In this document: positions 1-8,697 of the stretch, piece after piece
How positions within the stretch are numbered: position 1 is the first letter of the stretch
Layout: every line of letters starts with the position of its first letter
Source: Pseudomonas tensinigenes
GTDB lineage: Bacteria; Pseudomonadota; Gammaproteobacteria; Pseudomonadales; Pseudomonadaceae
Length of the DNA stretch: 64,000 bases
Direction of reading: 5' to 3'
Assembly (NCBI RefSeq): GCF_014268445.2
Contig: NZ_CP077089.1
Coordinates: 3,837,501 to 3,901,500, forward strand
Program-made: the position numbers and the translations under genes
The notes under the pieces: generated by a model
What the model saw: only the letters and a program-made list of their open reading frames with translations
Databases searched by the model: none
What the model was told of the DNA's origin: nothing

Positions 1-80
1 CCACGCGCGTGCTGGGCATGGCGTACTGGGAAGAGCTGGATCGTCGAGTCGTCGACACCTGGCTCACGCCCGAGCAATGA
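1..80 (+). CDS. C-terminal end of an unidentified protein (partial)
   Basis: An open frame runs in from the window edge and ends at TGA 78-80. The last residues read ..MAYWEELDRRVVDTWLTPEQ. Codon use is typical of the region. Too little is present to assign a family. It lies on the same strand as the diguanylate cyclase that follows, with about 150 bases between. Confidence 0.6.
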   Translation, partial: TRVLGMAYWEELDRRVVDTWLTPEQ

Positions 81-227
81 CCGATCCGCGCAGTGGTTGG
101 GGCGGCGGCGAGCAACCGCGCCCTCCCCGCTGCCAGTGGTCTGCGCGGCAACACGACCTCTGCGAAAAAGCCGCCCGAACGCTTACAATCGCCGGTCTCA
201 CTGCCAATCAGACAGGCTCATCCAGAA

Positions 228-1385
228 ATGCCGCTCGACCCACCTACGATGCTGACCATTTCCATCGCCCTCGCAGCCGCCGCCGCGCTGTATCTGGCGA
301 TCGAGTGGCGCAGCATTCGTGAGCCTTCGCTACTGTTCTGGAGCGCCGGTTTCGCCACCATCACCGTCGGTTCCACCCTGGCCCTGTTGCGCAGCAGCGG
401 TTTTCTGCTGATCGGCATCTGGTTTGCCAACGGGCTGCTGGTGACCGCGCATTTTCTGTTCCTGCTCGGCGTGGCACGCTTTACCCAGATACGGCTGTCG
501 CCGGCCTGGTACCTGATCTTCGTCACCTGGCTGGTCATGCTGTTGCTGCCGGACGGGCCGCTGTGGTCGAAGGTCATGTTGGCGGCCAATTCGCTGCTGG
601 TGGCACTGGCGACGCTCAAGGCCAGCTCACTGCTGCGCCCCCACGGCAAGTCGTTGAGCGTCGGCGCGGTGCAGTTGCGTTACGTTTTGCTCGGTCACGG
701 GATCTTCTATGTGGCCAAAGCCCTGACCGTGGTGATCCCCGGCACGCTGATCGATCTGGCGGCGTTTCGTGGCGAGATCATCCAGATTTCCCTGGTCGAA
801 GGTGCGATGGCGATCATGTTGATCGCCCTGTCGATGACCGGCACCGAACGCTATCGCCGGGAAAAACAGATCGCCCGCCTCGCCGAGCGTGATCCGCTGA
901 CCGCCCTGTACAACCGCCGCGCTCTGGAAAAACGCGCACCGCGCCTGCTCGAACAGGTTTCGCCGGAGCATCCCGGCGCCCTGCTGCTGATCGACATCGA
1001 CAACTTCAAACTGGTCAACGACCAGTACGGCCACACCGCCGGGGATCGTTTGCTGATCGCACTGAGCGAGATGATCCGCTCGGTGCTGCCGCGCAATGCG
1101 CTGACGGCGCGTCTGGGCGGTGACGAGTTTGTCATCCTACTCAACAGCACATCAGGCGAGCGCGTCATGGAACTGGGCAATACATTGCGCGAGCAGTTTC
1201 TGAGCACCACCTCACAGACATTCCCCACTACCGCGGCCGTGACACTGAGCATCGGCGCCAGCCTGTTCGACAACACGCCCGTCAACCTGACGGCACTGAT
1301 CGAACAAGGCGACGCGGCACTCTACGAATCGAAACGCGGCGGGCGCAATCGCCTGCGCCTGACCGGACTCACTACGCCAGGATAA
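228..1385 (+). CDS. Membrane-anchored diguanylate cyclase (GGDEF)
   Basis: Predicted to make c-di-GMP from two GTP at the inner membrane. The first ~200 residues are hydrophobic with about six membrane segments and no recognised sensor domain. A GGDEF domain follows, beginning near RDPLTALYNRR and carrying an intact GGDEF active-site loop near residue 297. The frame is open further upstream (ATG 93), but that extension has non-coding character. ATG 228 or ATG 249 are the realistic starts and I chose 228. No RxxD inhibitory site was identified with confidence. It is followed after 8 bases by the thioesterase gene, so the two may be co-transcribed. Confidence 0.85.
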   Translation: MPLDPPTMLTISIALAAAAALYLAIEWRSIREPSLLFWSAGFATITVGSTLALLRSSGFLLIGIWFANGLLVTAHFLFLLGVARFTQIRLSPAWYLIFVTWLVMLLLPDGPLWSKVMLAANSLLVALATLKASSLLRPHGKSLSVGAVQLRYVLLGHGIFYVAKALTVVIPGTLIDLAAFRGEIIQISLVEGAMAIMLIALSMTGTERYRREKQIARLAERDPLTALYNRRALEKRAPRLLEQVSPEHPGALLLIDIDNFKLVNDQYGHTAGDRLLIALSEMIRSVLPRNALTARLGGDEFVILLNSTSGERVMELGNTLREQFLSTTSQTFPTTAAVTLSIGASLFDNTPVNLTALIEQGDAALYESKRGGRNRLRLTGLTTPG

Positions 1386-1393
1386 TAAAAACC

Positions 1394-1909
1394 ATGTCCA
1401 GCCTCGATACTCCCCTGCAAGACCTCGCTGCCCCCGAAGGCGTCTGCTACGGCTGCGGCGGCCGCAATCCACACGGCTTGCACGTCAAAAGCCATTGGCA
1501 TGAAGACGGCGTGCACGTCATTGCCGAACACCTGCCGGAGGCCAAGTACTGCGGCTGGCCGGATCTGGTCTACGGGGGGCTGATCGCCATGCTGGTCGAC
1601 TGCCATTCCAACTGGGCGGCGATGGCTTACCACTACCGTGCGGAGAACCGCGAACCTGGCAGCCTGCCGCGTATCGACTGTGTCACCGGTAACCTCGGCA
1701 TCAAGTTCATCAAACCAACACCGATGGGCGTACCGCTGACTCTGCGCGCGAAAGTCGAGGGTGACGTCGGACGCAAGACGCGGGTGATCTGTGAGGTGTT
1801 TGCCGGGGATCTGCTGACGGCAGTGGGTGATTCGGTGTTTGTGCGGGTCGATACAGGGCAACTGGCGGATTCGGCGCATGGGCGAAAAAGCCAAAGCCCC
1901 TCACCCTAA
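1394..1909 (+). CDS. PaaI/hotdog-fold thioesterase-like protein
   Basis: A 171-residue protein with the hotdog thioesterase pattern: a Cys-rich N-terminal YGCGGRNPHGLH segment, then the central-helix region with YGGLIAMLVDCHSNW, where D is the likely catalytic acid, and the strand segment TPMGVPLTLRAKVEG. It probably hydrolyses an acyl-CoA, but the substrate cannot be read from sequence. The start ATG lies 8 bases after the diguanylate cyclase stop, suggesting an operon. The C-terminal tail enters the intergenic repeat that follows, so the last ~10 residues may be repeat-derived. Confidence 0.75.
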   Translation: MSSLDTPLQDLAAPEGVCYGCGGRNPHGLHVKSHWHEDGVHVIAEHLPEAKYCGWPDLVYGGLIAMLVDCHSNWAAMAYHYRAENREPGSLPRIDCVTGNLGIKFIKPTPMGVPLTLRAKVEGDVGRKTRVICEVFAGDLLTAVGDSVFVRVDTGQLADSAHGRKSQSPSP

Positions 1910-2160
1910 CCCTCTCCCATAGGGAGAGGGGACTGACCGAGTTGTTTGGTTGAAATACGCCGACCTGAGATATCGAGCCGAACTCGGGTTTTGCAAAATC
2001 CTCACCTCAGCCCTCTCCTTGGGAAAAGGAGACTGACCGAGGTGGCTGGTTGAAATACGCCGACCTGAGATATCGAGTCGAACTAGGATTTTGAAAAGCT
2101 CACAAATCGGCTCCCTCTCCTAGGGGAGAGGGCTGGGCGGGCGGCGTTCCGATGAGGGGT
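1897..2160. repeat. Intergenic repeat cluster with CTCTCCC palindromes
   Basis: Contains two tandem near-copies of a ~60-base unit (CTGACCGAG..TGGTTGAAATACG..GATATCGAG..CGAACT, at ~1932-1992 and ~2032-2092). Each is preceded by a CCCTCTCC..GGAGAGG-type hairpin. A third hairpin at ~2110-2140 is followed by GGCGGGCGGCGTTCCGATGAGGGG. The third part reappears in reverse orientation near 25310-25390, so this is a dispersed family. It could act as a bidirectional terminator between the convergent genes. Confidence 0.8.
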
Positions 2161-2192
2161 GAATCCACCGCCGAACTCAATGTGAAACCGGC

Positions 2193-4391
2193 TTAAACCT
2201 GCTTCACATTCGCCCGCGCCGTATGCAACTTCTTATAGCTCTCGATCAAGCGCAAATGCCGATCCAGCCCTTCCAGCTTCATGCTGGTCGGCGTCAACCC
2301 ATAGAACCGCACGCTGCCGTTAACCGAACCAATCGCAGCATCCATACGCTCGTCGCCAAACATGCGGCGGAAGTTGGCTTCGTAGTCTTCCAGTTCCAGA
2401 TCTTCGTCCAGTTCCATCTCCAACACCACGTTGACTGCTTGATAGAACAAGCCGCGCTCAACGGTGTTGTCGTTGTACTGCAGGAAGGCTTCGACCAGAT
2501 CCTTGGCTTGCTCGTACTTCTGCAGCGCGAGGCAGATCAGCAAGCGCAATTCCAGAATGGTCAACTTGCCCCACGGCGTGTTGTCGTCGAACTCGATGCC
2601 GATCAGCGTGGTGATCTCGGTGTAATCGTCCTGTTCGCTGTTTTCCAGGCCTTGGGCGAGGTTGCGCAGGCCGACTTTGCTCAGGTTGTGCAGGTTGAGG
2701 ATGTCGGCGCGGAATTGCAGGGCTTTGTTGGTGTTGTCCCAGATCAGGTCTTCGACCGGGTAGATCTCCGAGTAGTCCGGCACCAGAATGCGGCAGGCCT
2801 TGGCACCGATGTGCTCGTAGACCGCCATGTAGACTTCCTTGCCCATGTCTTCAAGGATGCCGAACAGCGTCGCGGCTTCTTCGGCGTTGGAGTTTTCGCC
2901 CTGGCCTGAGAAGTCCCACTCGACGAATTCGAAGTCTGGCTTGGCGCTGAAGAAGCGCCACGACACCACGCCGCTGGAGTCGATAAAGTGCTCGACAAAG
3001 TTATTCGGCTCGGTGACCGCCTGACCGGAGAACGTCGGCTGCGGCAAGTCGTTGAGGCCTTCGAAACTGCGACCCTGCAACAGCTCGGTGAGGCTGCGTT
3101 CCAGCGCCACTTCCAGGCTCGGATGCGCGCCGAACGAGGCAAACACGCCGCCGGTGCGTGGGTTCATCAGGGTCACGCACATCACCGGGAATTCACCGCC
3201 CAGCGACGCATCCTTGACCAGCACCGGGAAGCCCTGCTCTTCCAGGCCTTTGATGCCAGCGAGGATGCTCGGGTACTTCTCCAACACTTCTTGCGGCACG
3301 TCCGGCAGGGCCATTTCGCCTTCGAGGATTTCGCGTTTGACTGCGCGCTCGAAGATCTCCGACAGGCACTGCACCTGCGCTTCGGCGAGCGTGTTGCCGG
3401 CGCTCATGCCGTTGCTCAGGTAAAGGTTTTCGATCAGGTTGGACGGGAAGTACACCACTTCATTGTCCGACTGGCGCACAAACGGCAGCGAGCAGATGCC
3501 ACGCTGGGTGTTGCCGGAGTTGGTGTCGAACAGGTTCGAGCCACGCAACTCGCCGTCACGGTTGTAAATCTTCCGGGTGTATTCGTCGAGGATCTCGCTC
3601 GGCAACTCGTCTTTCGGGCCCGGCTTGAACCATTGCTCGTCCGGATAGTGGACGAACTCGGCGTTGGCGATCTCTTCGCCCCAGAACTGGTCGTTGTAGA
3701 AGAAATTGCAGTTCAGGCGCTCGATGAACTCGCCCAATGCCGAGGCCAGTGCGCCCTCTTTGGTCGCGCCCTTGCCGTTGGTGAAGCACATTGGCGAATG
3801 CGCATCGCGGATGTGCAGCGACCAGACGTTGGGCACGATGTTGCGCCACGAGGCGATTTCAATCTTCATGCCCAGATCGGCGAGAATGCCCGACATGTTG
3901 GCGATGGTCTGCTCCAGCGGCAGGTCCTTGCCGGCGATGAAGGTGCCTGCGTCGGAACCGGCCACCGGCATCAACAGCGCCTGAGCATCGGCGTCGAGGT
4001 TTTCGACTTCTTCAATGATGAATTCCGGGCCGGTCTGCACGACCTTCTTCACCGTGCAGCGATCGATGGAACGCAGGATGCCCAGGCGATCTTTCTCAGA
4101 GATGTCCGCCGGCAACTCGACCTGGATCTTGAAGATCTGGTTGTAGCGGTTTTCCGGGTCGACGATGTTGTTCTGCGACAGGCGAATGTTTTCCGTCGGG
4201 ATATTGCGCGTGTCGCAGTACAACTTCACAAAGTACGCCGCACACAACGCCGACGATGCCAGAAAATAGTCGAACGGCCCCGGTGCCGAGCCATCGCCCT
4301 TGTAGCGGATGGGCTGATCGGCGATCACCGTGAAGTCGTCGAACTTGGCTTCAAGTCGAAGGTTGTCGAGAAAGTTGACCTTGATTTCCAT
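2193..4391 (-). CDS. ycaO: OsmC-YcaO fusion protein (YcaO homologue)
   Basis: A 732-residue protein. Residues ~1-135 are an OsmC-like domain with the FDYFLASSALCAAY segment carrying the conserved Cys. From ~150 onward the protein matches E. coli YcaO: FTNGKGATKEGALASALGEFIERLNCN, SNGMSAGNT and SEIFERAVKREI are the YcaO ATP/Mg-binding segments, followed by the helical C-terminal YcaO extension. E. coli YcaO (586 residues) lacks the OsmC part and has been linked to RimO-dependent beta-methylthiolation of ribosomal protein S12. YcaO domains in general activate amide oxygens with ATP. No azole-peptide precursor or cyclase genes lie nearby, so a housekeeping role is more likely than RiPP synthesis. 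Confidence 0.92.
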   Translation of the reverse strand: MEIKVNFLDNLRLEAKFDDFTVIADQPIRYKGDGSAPGPFDYFLASSALCAAYFVKLYCDTRNIPTENIRLSQNNIVDPENRYNQIFKIQVELPADISEKDRLGILRSIDRCTVKKVVQTGPEFIIEEVENLDADAQALLMPVAGSDAGTFIAGKDLPLEQTIANMSGILADLGMKIEIASWRNIVPNVWSLHIRDAHSPMCFTNGKGATKEGALASALGEFIERLNCNFFYNDQFWGEEIANAEFVHYPDEQWFKPGPKDELPSEILDEYTRKIYNRDGELRGSNLFDTNSGNTQRGICSLPFVRQSDNEVVYFPSNLIENLYLSNGMSAGNTLAEAQVQCLSEIFERAVKREILEGEMALPDVPQEVLEKYPSILAGIKGLEEQGFPVLVKDASLGGEFPVMCVTLMNPRTGGVFASFGAHPSLEVALERSLTELLQGRSFEGLNDLPQPTFSGQAVTEPNNFVEHFIDSSGVVSWRFFSAKPDFEFVEWDFSGQGENSNAEEAATLFGILEDMGKEVYMAVYEHIGAKACRILVPDYSEIYPVEDLIWDNTNKALQFRADILNLHNLSKVGLRNLAQGLENSEQDDYTEITTLIGIEFDDNTPWGKLTILELRLLICLALQKYEQAKDLVEAFLQYNDNTVERGLFYQAVNVVLEMELDEDLELEDYEANFRRMFGDERMDAAIGSVNGSVRFYGLTPTSMKLEGLDRHLRLIESYKKLHTARANVKQV

Positions 4392-4612
4392 GCGGGATTA
4401 CCAGAATACGGCTAAACGAATGGCCGCCATTATCCGGTTTTTGCGCGGGAAGTCTTGCCCTTTCGGGATTGGCCGCTGATCGGCGTCCTGCTCTTGGGAA
4501 GACAAATCGCGCGGGGTTCACTACGCTTTCAGAGCAGTCGCCGAGAACAATCTGAACATTGCGCCCGCGCCGTGGTTCTAGATTCAGAAGACAGCGGATC
4601 AAGGACGAGCAC

Positions 4613-7225
4613 ATGGACCTTTCCAGCTATGCAGCCCCGCTTCCACCGCGCCAGAGCGCCGTCACCCGCCGCCTGGCCTTCGCGGTCGGAGCGCTGTTTG
4701 TCAGCGGCGTGATTGCGGCGGCGGTCGCTTTGCTGGGTATCGCCGAGCGCCTGGACAGCGAAGAGATCAACAAAACCCGCTTTTACTCGGCTCGCGCGCT
4801 GGAAAACCGCATCACTGCCTCGAAAAACTACATCACCAGCTACGCCTACTGGACCACCGCCTATGAGCATTTGAGTGGTCAGGTCGACACCGACTGGGCG
4901 TACACCGAGCAGAACCTCGGCAAAACCCTGTTCACCAGTGACGGCTATGACGGCGTGTTCGTCCTCAACCGCCAAGGCACCCGTTACGCGGTAGTGCGCG
5001 GGCAAATGGTCGATGCCGAGCTGTCCGCGTTCGTTCAAGTCAGCGCCACGCAGTTACTCGATCAAGTGTTGGGCCAAGGTGATCTGACCAAGCCGGTCAG
5101 CCGCTATTCACTGTTCGAAGGCTGGCCGGCGCTGGTGTCGGCGGCAGCGATCATTCCCAACGATGAGCGGCCCCTGGGCGATCCGCAGACCTCTTCGGTG
5201 CTGGTCTTCGTCGACAAACTCACGCCGACCAAATTGCGTCTGATTGGCAGCGGTTACGGCTTGAACAACCTGACCCTGGCGCCGGACGAGACGATCGACC
5301 CGCAGCGCCCTCGGGTGCCGCTGGACAGCACCGGTTACAGCCTGGTCGCTGATCTGGAACGGCCCGGGCAACATTTATTGTGGTCATTGCTGCCGCCACT
5401 CGGCGCGACGATTGTGGTGCTGATGCTGCTGACCGCGTACTTCTTCCGTCACGCCTTGCGATCATCGCAGTACGTCGACCAGAGTTTTGCCGTCATGCAA
5501 ACCTCAAATCAAGCACTGGAAAACGCCAACCGGGAGCTGGAAGCCAGCGAAGAACGCTTTCGCGCGGTGGCCGAAGCGGCTTCGGACTGGATCTGGGAAG
5601 TCGATCGCGACCTGGCGCTGACGTACCTGTCGGCGCGCTTCAGCGAAGTGACCGGTTACCCGCAAACCCTGTGGCTGGGGCAAGACATCGGCCAGTTGCT
5701 GTTTTGCGACACCACGCCACTGGAACTGTGGCTGAAGAAACTCACCGAAGAAAACAGCGCCAGCGATTTACGCTGCACCTACCGTGACCACGCCGGCCAG
5801 CAACGCCACTGTCGACTGTCCGCCCGGCCGATCTTCGCCAAATACGCGGTCATCGGCTATCGCGGCACCGCCAGCGACATTACCGACGAAGTCGCCGCCC
5901 ATGCGCAGATCCAGCATTTGTCGATGCACGACGCCCTCACCGGCCTGCCCAATCGCAACAAACTCGCGCGTTATCTGGATGAAGCGCTGCTGCTCAAGGA
6001 ACACGCGCCGCCACTGTCGTTGCTGATGATCGACCTCGATAACTTCAAACCGATCAACGATTCACTTGGCCATCCGGCCGGTGATGCCGTATTGCAGGAA
6101 GTCGCTGTGCGCCTGCGTGAATGCACCCGCGAGCATGACATCGTCGCGCGACTGGGCGGCGACGAATTCATCGTGGTGCTCAACGGCATGGACAGTCCGC
6201 ACGAAATCGACAAATTCTGCACCCGTCTGATCGGCAGCCTGCATCAACCGGTGGTCTTCGAGCATCATCCGCTGCATATCGGCGCCAGCATCGGCATCGC
6301 GCTCAGCCGACGCCACGGGTATGTGCCCAGCGATCTGATCCGTTATGCCGACATCGCTCTGTATCAGGCCAAATCCGAGGGCAAGAACACTTGGTGTTAT
6401 TTCGAAGCGCACATGAGCGATCAGATCCAGACGCGCCGGCAGATGGAGGATGACTTGCGTCACGCGCTCAAACACAACGAATTCATCCTGCACTATCAGC
6501 CGCGCTACAAGGTCGATGGCAAGCACATCGTTTCGGTCGAAGCGCTGGTGCGCTGGCAACACCCGACCAAGGGCTTGCTGGGTCCGGACTTGTTCATTCC
6601 CTTGGCAGAGCAGACCGACCTGATCGTCCCGCTCGGTCGCTGGGTGCTGCGCGAAGCCTGCGAAACCGCGCTGGGCTGGCCGGAGGATATTCTGCTCTCG
6701 GTCAATCTGTCGCCGGCGCAGTTTGCCGTCAGCGATGTGGTCGAGGATGTTCGCGAAGTGCTGGTGCAAACCCGCTTCCCGGCCAGTCGCCTGGAGCTGG
6801 AGATTACCGAGAACGTAATGCTCAATGATACCGACGGCGCCCTGACCACGATGAATGCCCTGAAAGAACTCGGCGTGCGCCTGAACATGGACGACTTCGG
6901 CACCGGGTACTCTTCGCTCGGCTACCTGCGCGCCTATCCGTTCGACGGGATCAAGATCGACAAGCGCTTCATTGCCTCTATCAGCAGCGGCACCAATGAT
7001 CGCGCGGTGGTGCAGGCGATCATCGGCCTGGGCAAAGCCATGGGCCTGACCGTGACCGCCGAAGGCGTCGAGACCGAAGAGCAGCTGGATATTCTCGGGG
7101 TCGATCAATGTAACGAAGTGCAGGGTTACTTCATGAGCCGGCCGATCGACAAAGCAGCCTTTGCGCGGTTGCTACAAGATTCCAGAAGCGCCACCCTGAA
7201 AGCGAAAAAGGGTCGCGTGACTTGA
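4613..7225 (+). CDS. CHASE4-PAS-GGDEF-EAL c-di-GMP signalling protein
   Basis: An 870-residue membrane sensor. One N-terminal membrane helix (~20-45) is followed by a periplasmic CHASE4-type domain (~50-240), a second helix (~255-280), a PAS domain (~310-435, beginning ERFRAVAEAASDWIWEVD), then GGDEF and EAL domains. Both signatures are intact: GGDEF in RLGGDEFIVVL, EAL in VSVEALVRWQHP, with DDFGTGYSSLGYL and AEGVET loops. It could synthesise or degrade c-di-GMP, and which activity dominates is unknown. ATG 4613 is preferred because AAGGACG precedes it at a good distance. It is divergent from the OsmC-YcaO gene, with a 221-base shared upstream region. Confidence 0.9.
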   Translation: MDLSSYAAPLPPRQSAVTRRLAFAVGALFVSGVIAAAVALLGIAERLDSEEINKTRFYSARALENRITASKNYITSYAYWTTAYEHLSGQVDTDWAYTEQNLGKTLFTSDGYDGVFVLNRQGTRYAVVRGQMVDAELSAFVQVSATQLLDQVLGQGDLTKPVSRYSLFEGWPALVSAAAIIPNDERPLGDPQTSSVLVFVDKLTPTKLRLIGSGYGLNNLTLAPDETIDPQRPRVPLDSTGYSLVADLERPGQHLLWSLLPPLGATIVVLMLLTAYFFRHALRSSQYVDQSFAVMQTSNQALENANRELEASEERFRAVAEAASDWIWEVDRDLALTYLSARFSEVTGYPQTLWLGQDIGQLLFCDTTPLELWLKKLTEENSASDLRCTYRDHAGQQRHCRLSARPIFAKYAVIGYRGTASDITDEVAAHAQIQHLSMHDALTGLPNRNKLARYLDEALLLKEHAPPLSLLMIDLDNFKPINDSLGHPAGDAVLQEVAVRLRECTREHDIVARLGGDEFIVVLNGMDSPHEIDKFCTRLIGSLHQPVVFEHHPLHIGASIGIALSRRHGYVPSDLIRYADIALYQAKSEGKNTWCYFEAHMSDQIQTRRQMEDDLRHALKHNEFILHYQPRYKVDGKHIVSVEALVRWQHPTKGLLGPDLFIPLAEQTDLIVPLGRWVLREACETALGWPEDILLSVNLSPAQFAVSDVVEDVREVLVQTRFPASRLELEITENVMLNDTDGALTTMNALKELGVRLNMDDFGTGYSSLGYLRAYPFDGIKIDKRFIASISSGTNDRAVVQAIIGLGKAMGLTVTAEGVETEEQLDILGVDQCNEVQGYFMSRPIDKAAFARLLQDSRSATLKAKKGRVT

Positions 7226-7230
7226 GCGAT

Positions 7231-7455
7231 TCAACCGTTGATTCGACTCGAGTCAGCGGTAAACACGTTGCCCGCATCACGCACCAACTGCCGCCACTCG
7301 GCGCTGGTGATCAGCCCTTGCTCTTCCATTTCATCGGCAGCCTTGAGCAGTTCGTCGTACTGTTGTTCCGGGTCCAGGCGCATCTGCGTTTGCGTCGCCA
7401 GTTTTCGCCATGCTGCCAGTTTTTCTTGTTTTTCTTGTTTGCGCTGATTGAACAT
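7231..7455 (-). CDS. Small charged hypothetical protein
   Basis: A 74-residue protein, largely helical and rich in Glu, Gln and Lys (MFNQRKQEKQEKLAAWRK..). It has no signal peptide or membrane segment. The ATG at 7455 follows a GGAAGTCCCC region with a weak ribosome site. It is convergent with the GGDEF-EAL gene, only 5 bases separating the two stops. I do not recognise a characterised family. Codon bias supports it being real. Confidence 0.6.
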   Translation of the reverse strand: MFNQRKQEKQEKLAAWRKLATQTQMRLDPEQQYDELLKAADEMEEQGLITSAEWRQLVRDAGNVFTADSSRING

Positions 7456-7587
7456 CGGGGGTGATCTCGTGGGGGACTTCCTTGATAGAAAGACACGAGA
7501 TCGCAGTGGTTCAGCACAATCGACGGATGGACTGCTTGCTTCTAAAGGACTTGCCGATCAGCAATCATGGATACACCACTGAACCTT

Positions 7588-7677
7588 GTAGGAGTGAGCC
7601 TGCTCGCGATAGCGGATTGCCTGTGGCGGATGTGTTGGCTGGCACACCGCTATCGCGAGCAGGCTCACTCCTACAGG
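7588..7677. repeat. REPIN (paired REP palindromes)
   Basis: TGTAGGAGTGAGCCTGCTCG on the left is matched by an inverted copy ending CACTCCTACA on the right, with ~45 bases between. This is the paired inverted REP doublet spread by RAYT transposases in fluorescent pseudomonads. Confidence 0.85.
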
Positions 7678-7692
7678 GATTGGGGCGGTTTG

Positions 7693-8508
7693 TCAGAACT
7701 TCTCGGCCACGCGCCGGTATGGATAATCCGGATCCCGGTATTTGCCCGGTTTCTGCCGTTTGGGCAATTCGACCTTCTCGCGTTTCACATCCTCATAAGG
7801 AATGCTACTGAGCACATCGGTGATGATGTTCAGCCGTGCACGGCGCTTGTCGTTGGAATCGGCCACCCGCCACGGCGCGTGTTCGGTGTCGGTGTACTTG
7901 AACATGTCATCCCGTGCCCGTGAGTAGTCGTACCAGCGACTGTAGGACTTAAGATCCATCGGTGTCAGTTTCCAGGTCTTGCGTCCGTCGTTGATGCGCG
8001 CCTCAAGCCGGCGGGTCTGCTCTTCGGGACTGACTTCCAGCCAATACTTGAGCAGGATCACCCCGGACTGGACGATGGCGTGTTCGACCCACGGAACGGA
8101 CTTGAGAAACTTGTCAGCCTGCTCGTCCGTACAGAAGCCCATCACCCGTTCGACGCCAGCGCGGTTGTACCAACTGCGGTCGAAGATCACCACTTCACCG
8201 CCCGCTGGCAGATAAGGCAAATAACGCTGCACATACATCTGGCTTTTCTCGCGATCGGTCGGCGCCGGCAGCGCCACCACGCGGAAGACACGCGGGCTGA
8301 CGCGTTCGGTCAGTGCCTTGATCGTGCCACCCTTGCCGGCGCCATCACGCCCTTCGAAGACAATGCAGACCTTGACGCCCTTGGCGATCACCCACTCCTG
8401 CAACTTGACCAGTTCGACGTGCAGCTTGCGCAACTGCTCAAGGTAATCCTTGTTTTTCAACTTGGGACTTTCAGGCGCCTTGGCGGCGTTCTTTTTGTCT
8501 TTTGCCAT
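7693..8508 (-). CDS. ppk2: Polyphosphate kinase 2 (PPK2)
   Basis: Transfers phosphate between polyphosphate and nucleotides in the cytoplasm. A 271-residue, single-domain PPK2. The Walker A is in FEGRDGAGKGGT (residues 51-62), with lid-region RYLPYLPAGGEVVIFDRSWYNR (Walker B FDRSWYNR). An EERR-like lid region follows in RRLEARINDGRKTWKLTPMD. The frame is open to 8658, but ATG 8508 (MAKDKK) is the start because GGGCCAAGG precedes it and homologues begin here. It stands alone between two convergent or divergent genes. Whether it prefers ADP, GDP or AMP is not deducible here. Confidence 0.93.
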   Translation of the reverse strand: MAKDKKNAAKAPESPKLKNKDYLEQLRKLHVELVKLQEWVIAKGVKVCIVFEGRDGAGKGGTIKALTERVSPRVFRVVALPAPTDREKSQMYVQRYLPYLPAGGEVVIFDRSWYNRAGVERVMGFCTDEQADKFLKSVPWVEHAIVQSGVILLKYWLEVSPEEQTRRLEARINDGRKTWKLTPMDLKSYSRWYDYSRARDDMFKYTDTEHAPWRVADSNDKRRARLNIITDVLSSIPYEDVKREKVELPKRQKPGKYRDPDYPYRRVAEKF

Positions 8509-8697
8509 GACCTTGGCCCTCTCCAATAAATGCAGAAACAGACTGTTGATTGACGGGATGCACCAGACACGTGAGGTTAGTTCATGCCGTGCTGTTTGCC
8601 ATTGCCGGGCAAAAAGCCAAATTGCCATGTGTTTCGTTCGTTCTTTGTTACGTCGCACTGTTCATTGCCCTGCCCTTGTCTGCCTGGAGTTTTCTCG

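Noticed and set aside
2988..4415. 475-codon plus-strand ORF
   Set aside because: Antisense to the OsmC-YcaO gene and composed of the usual high-G+C shadow residues; no ribosome site or family match.
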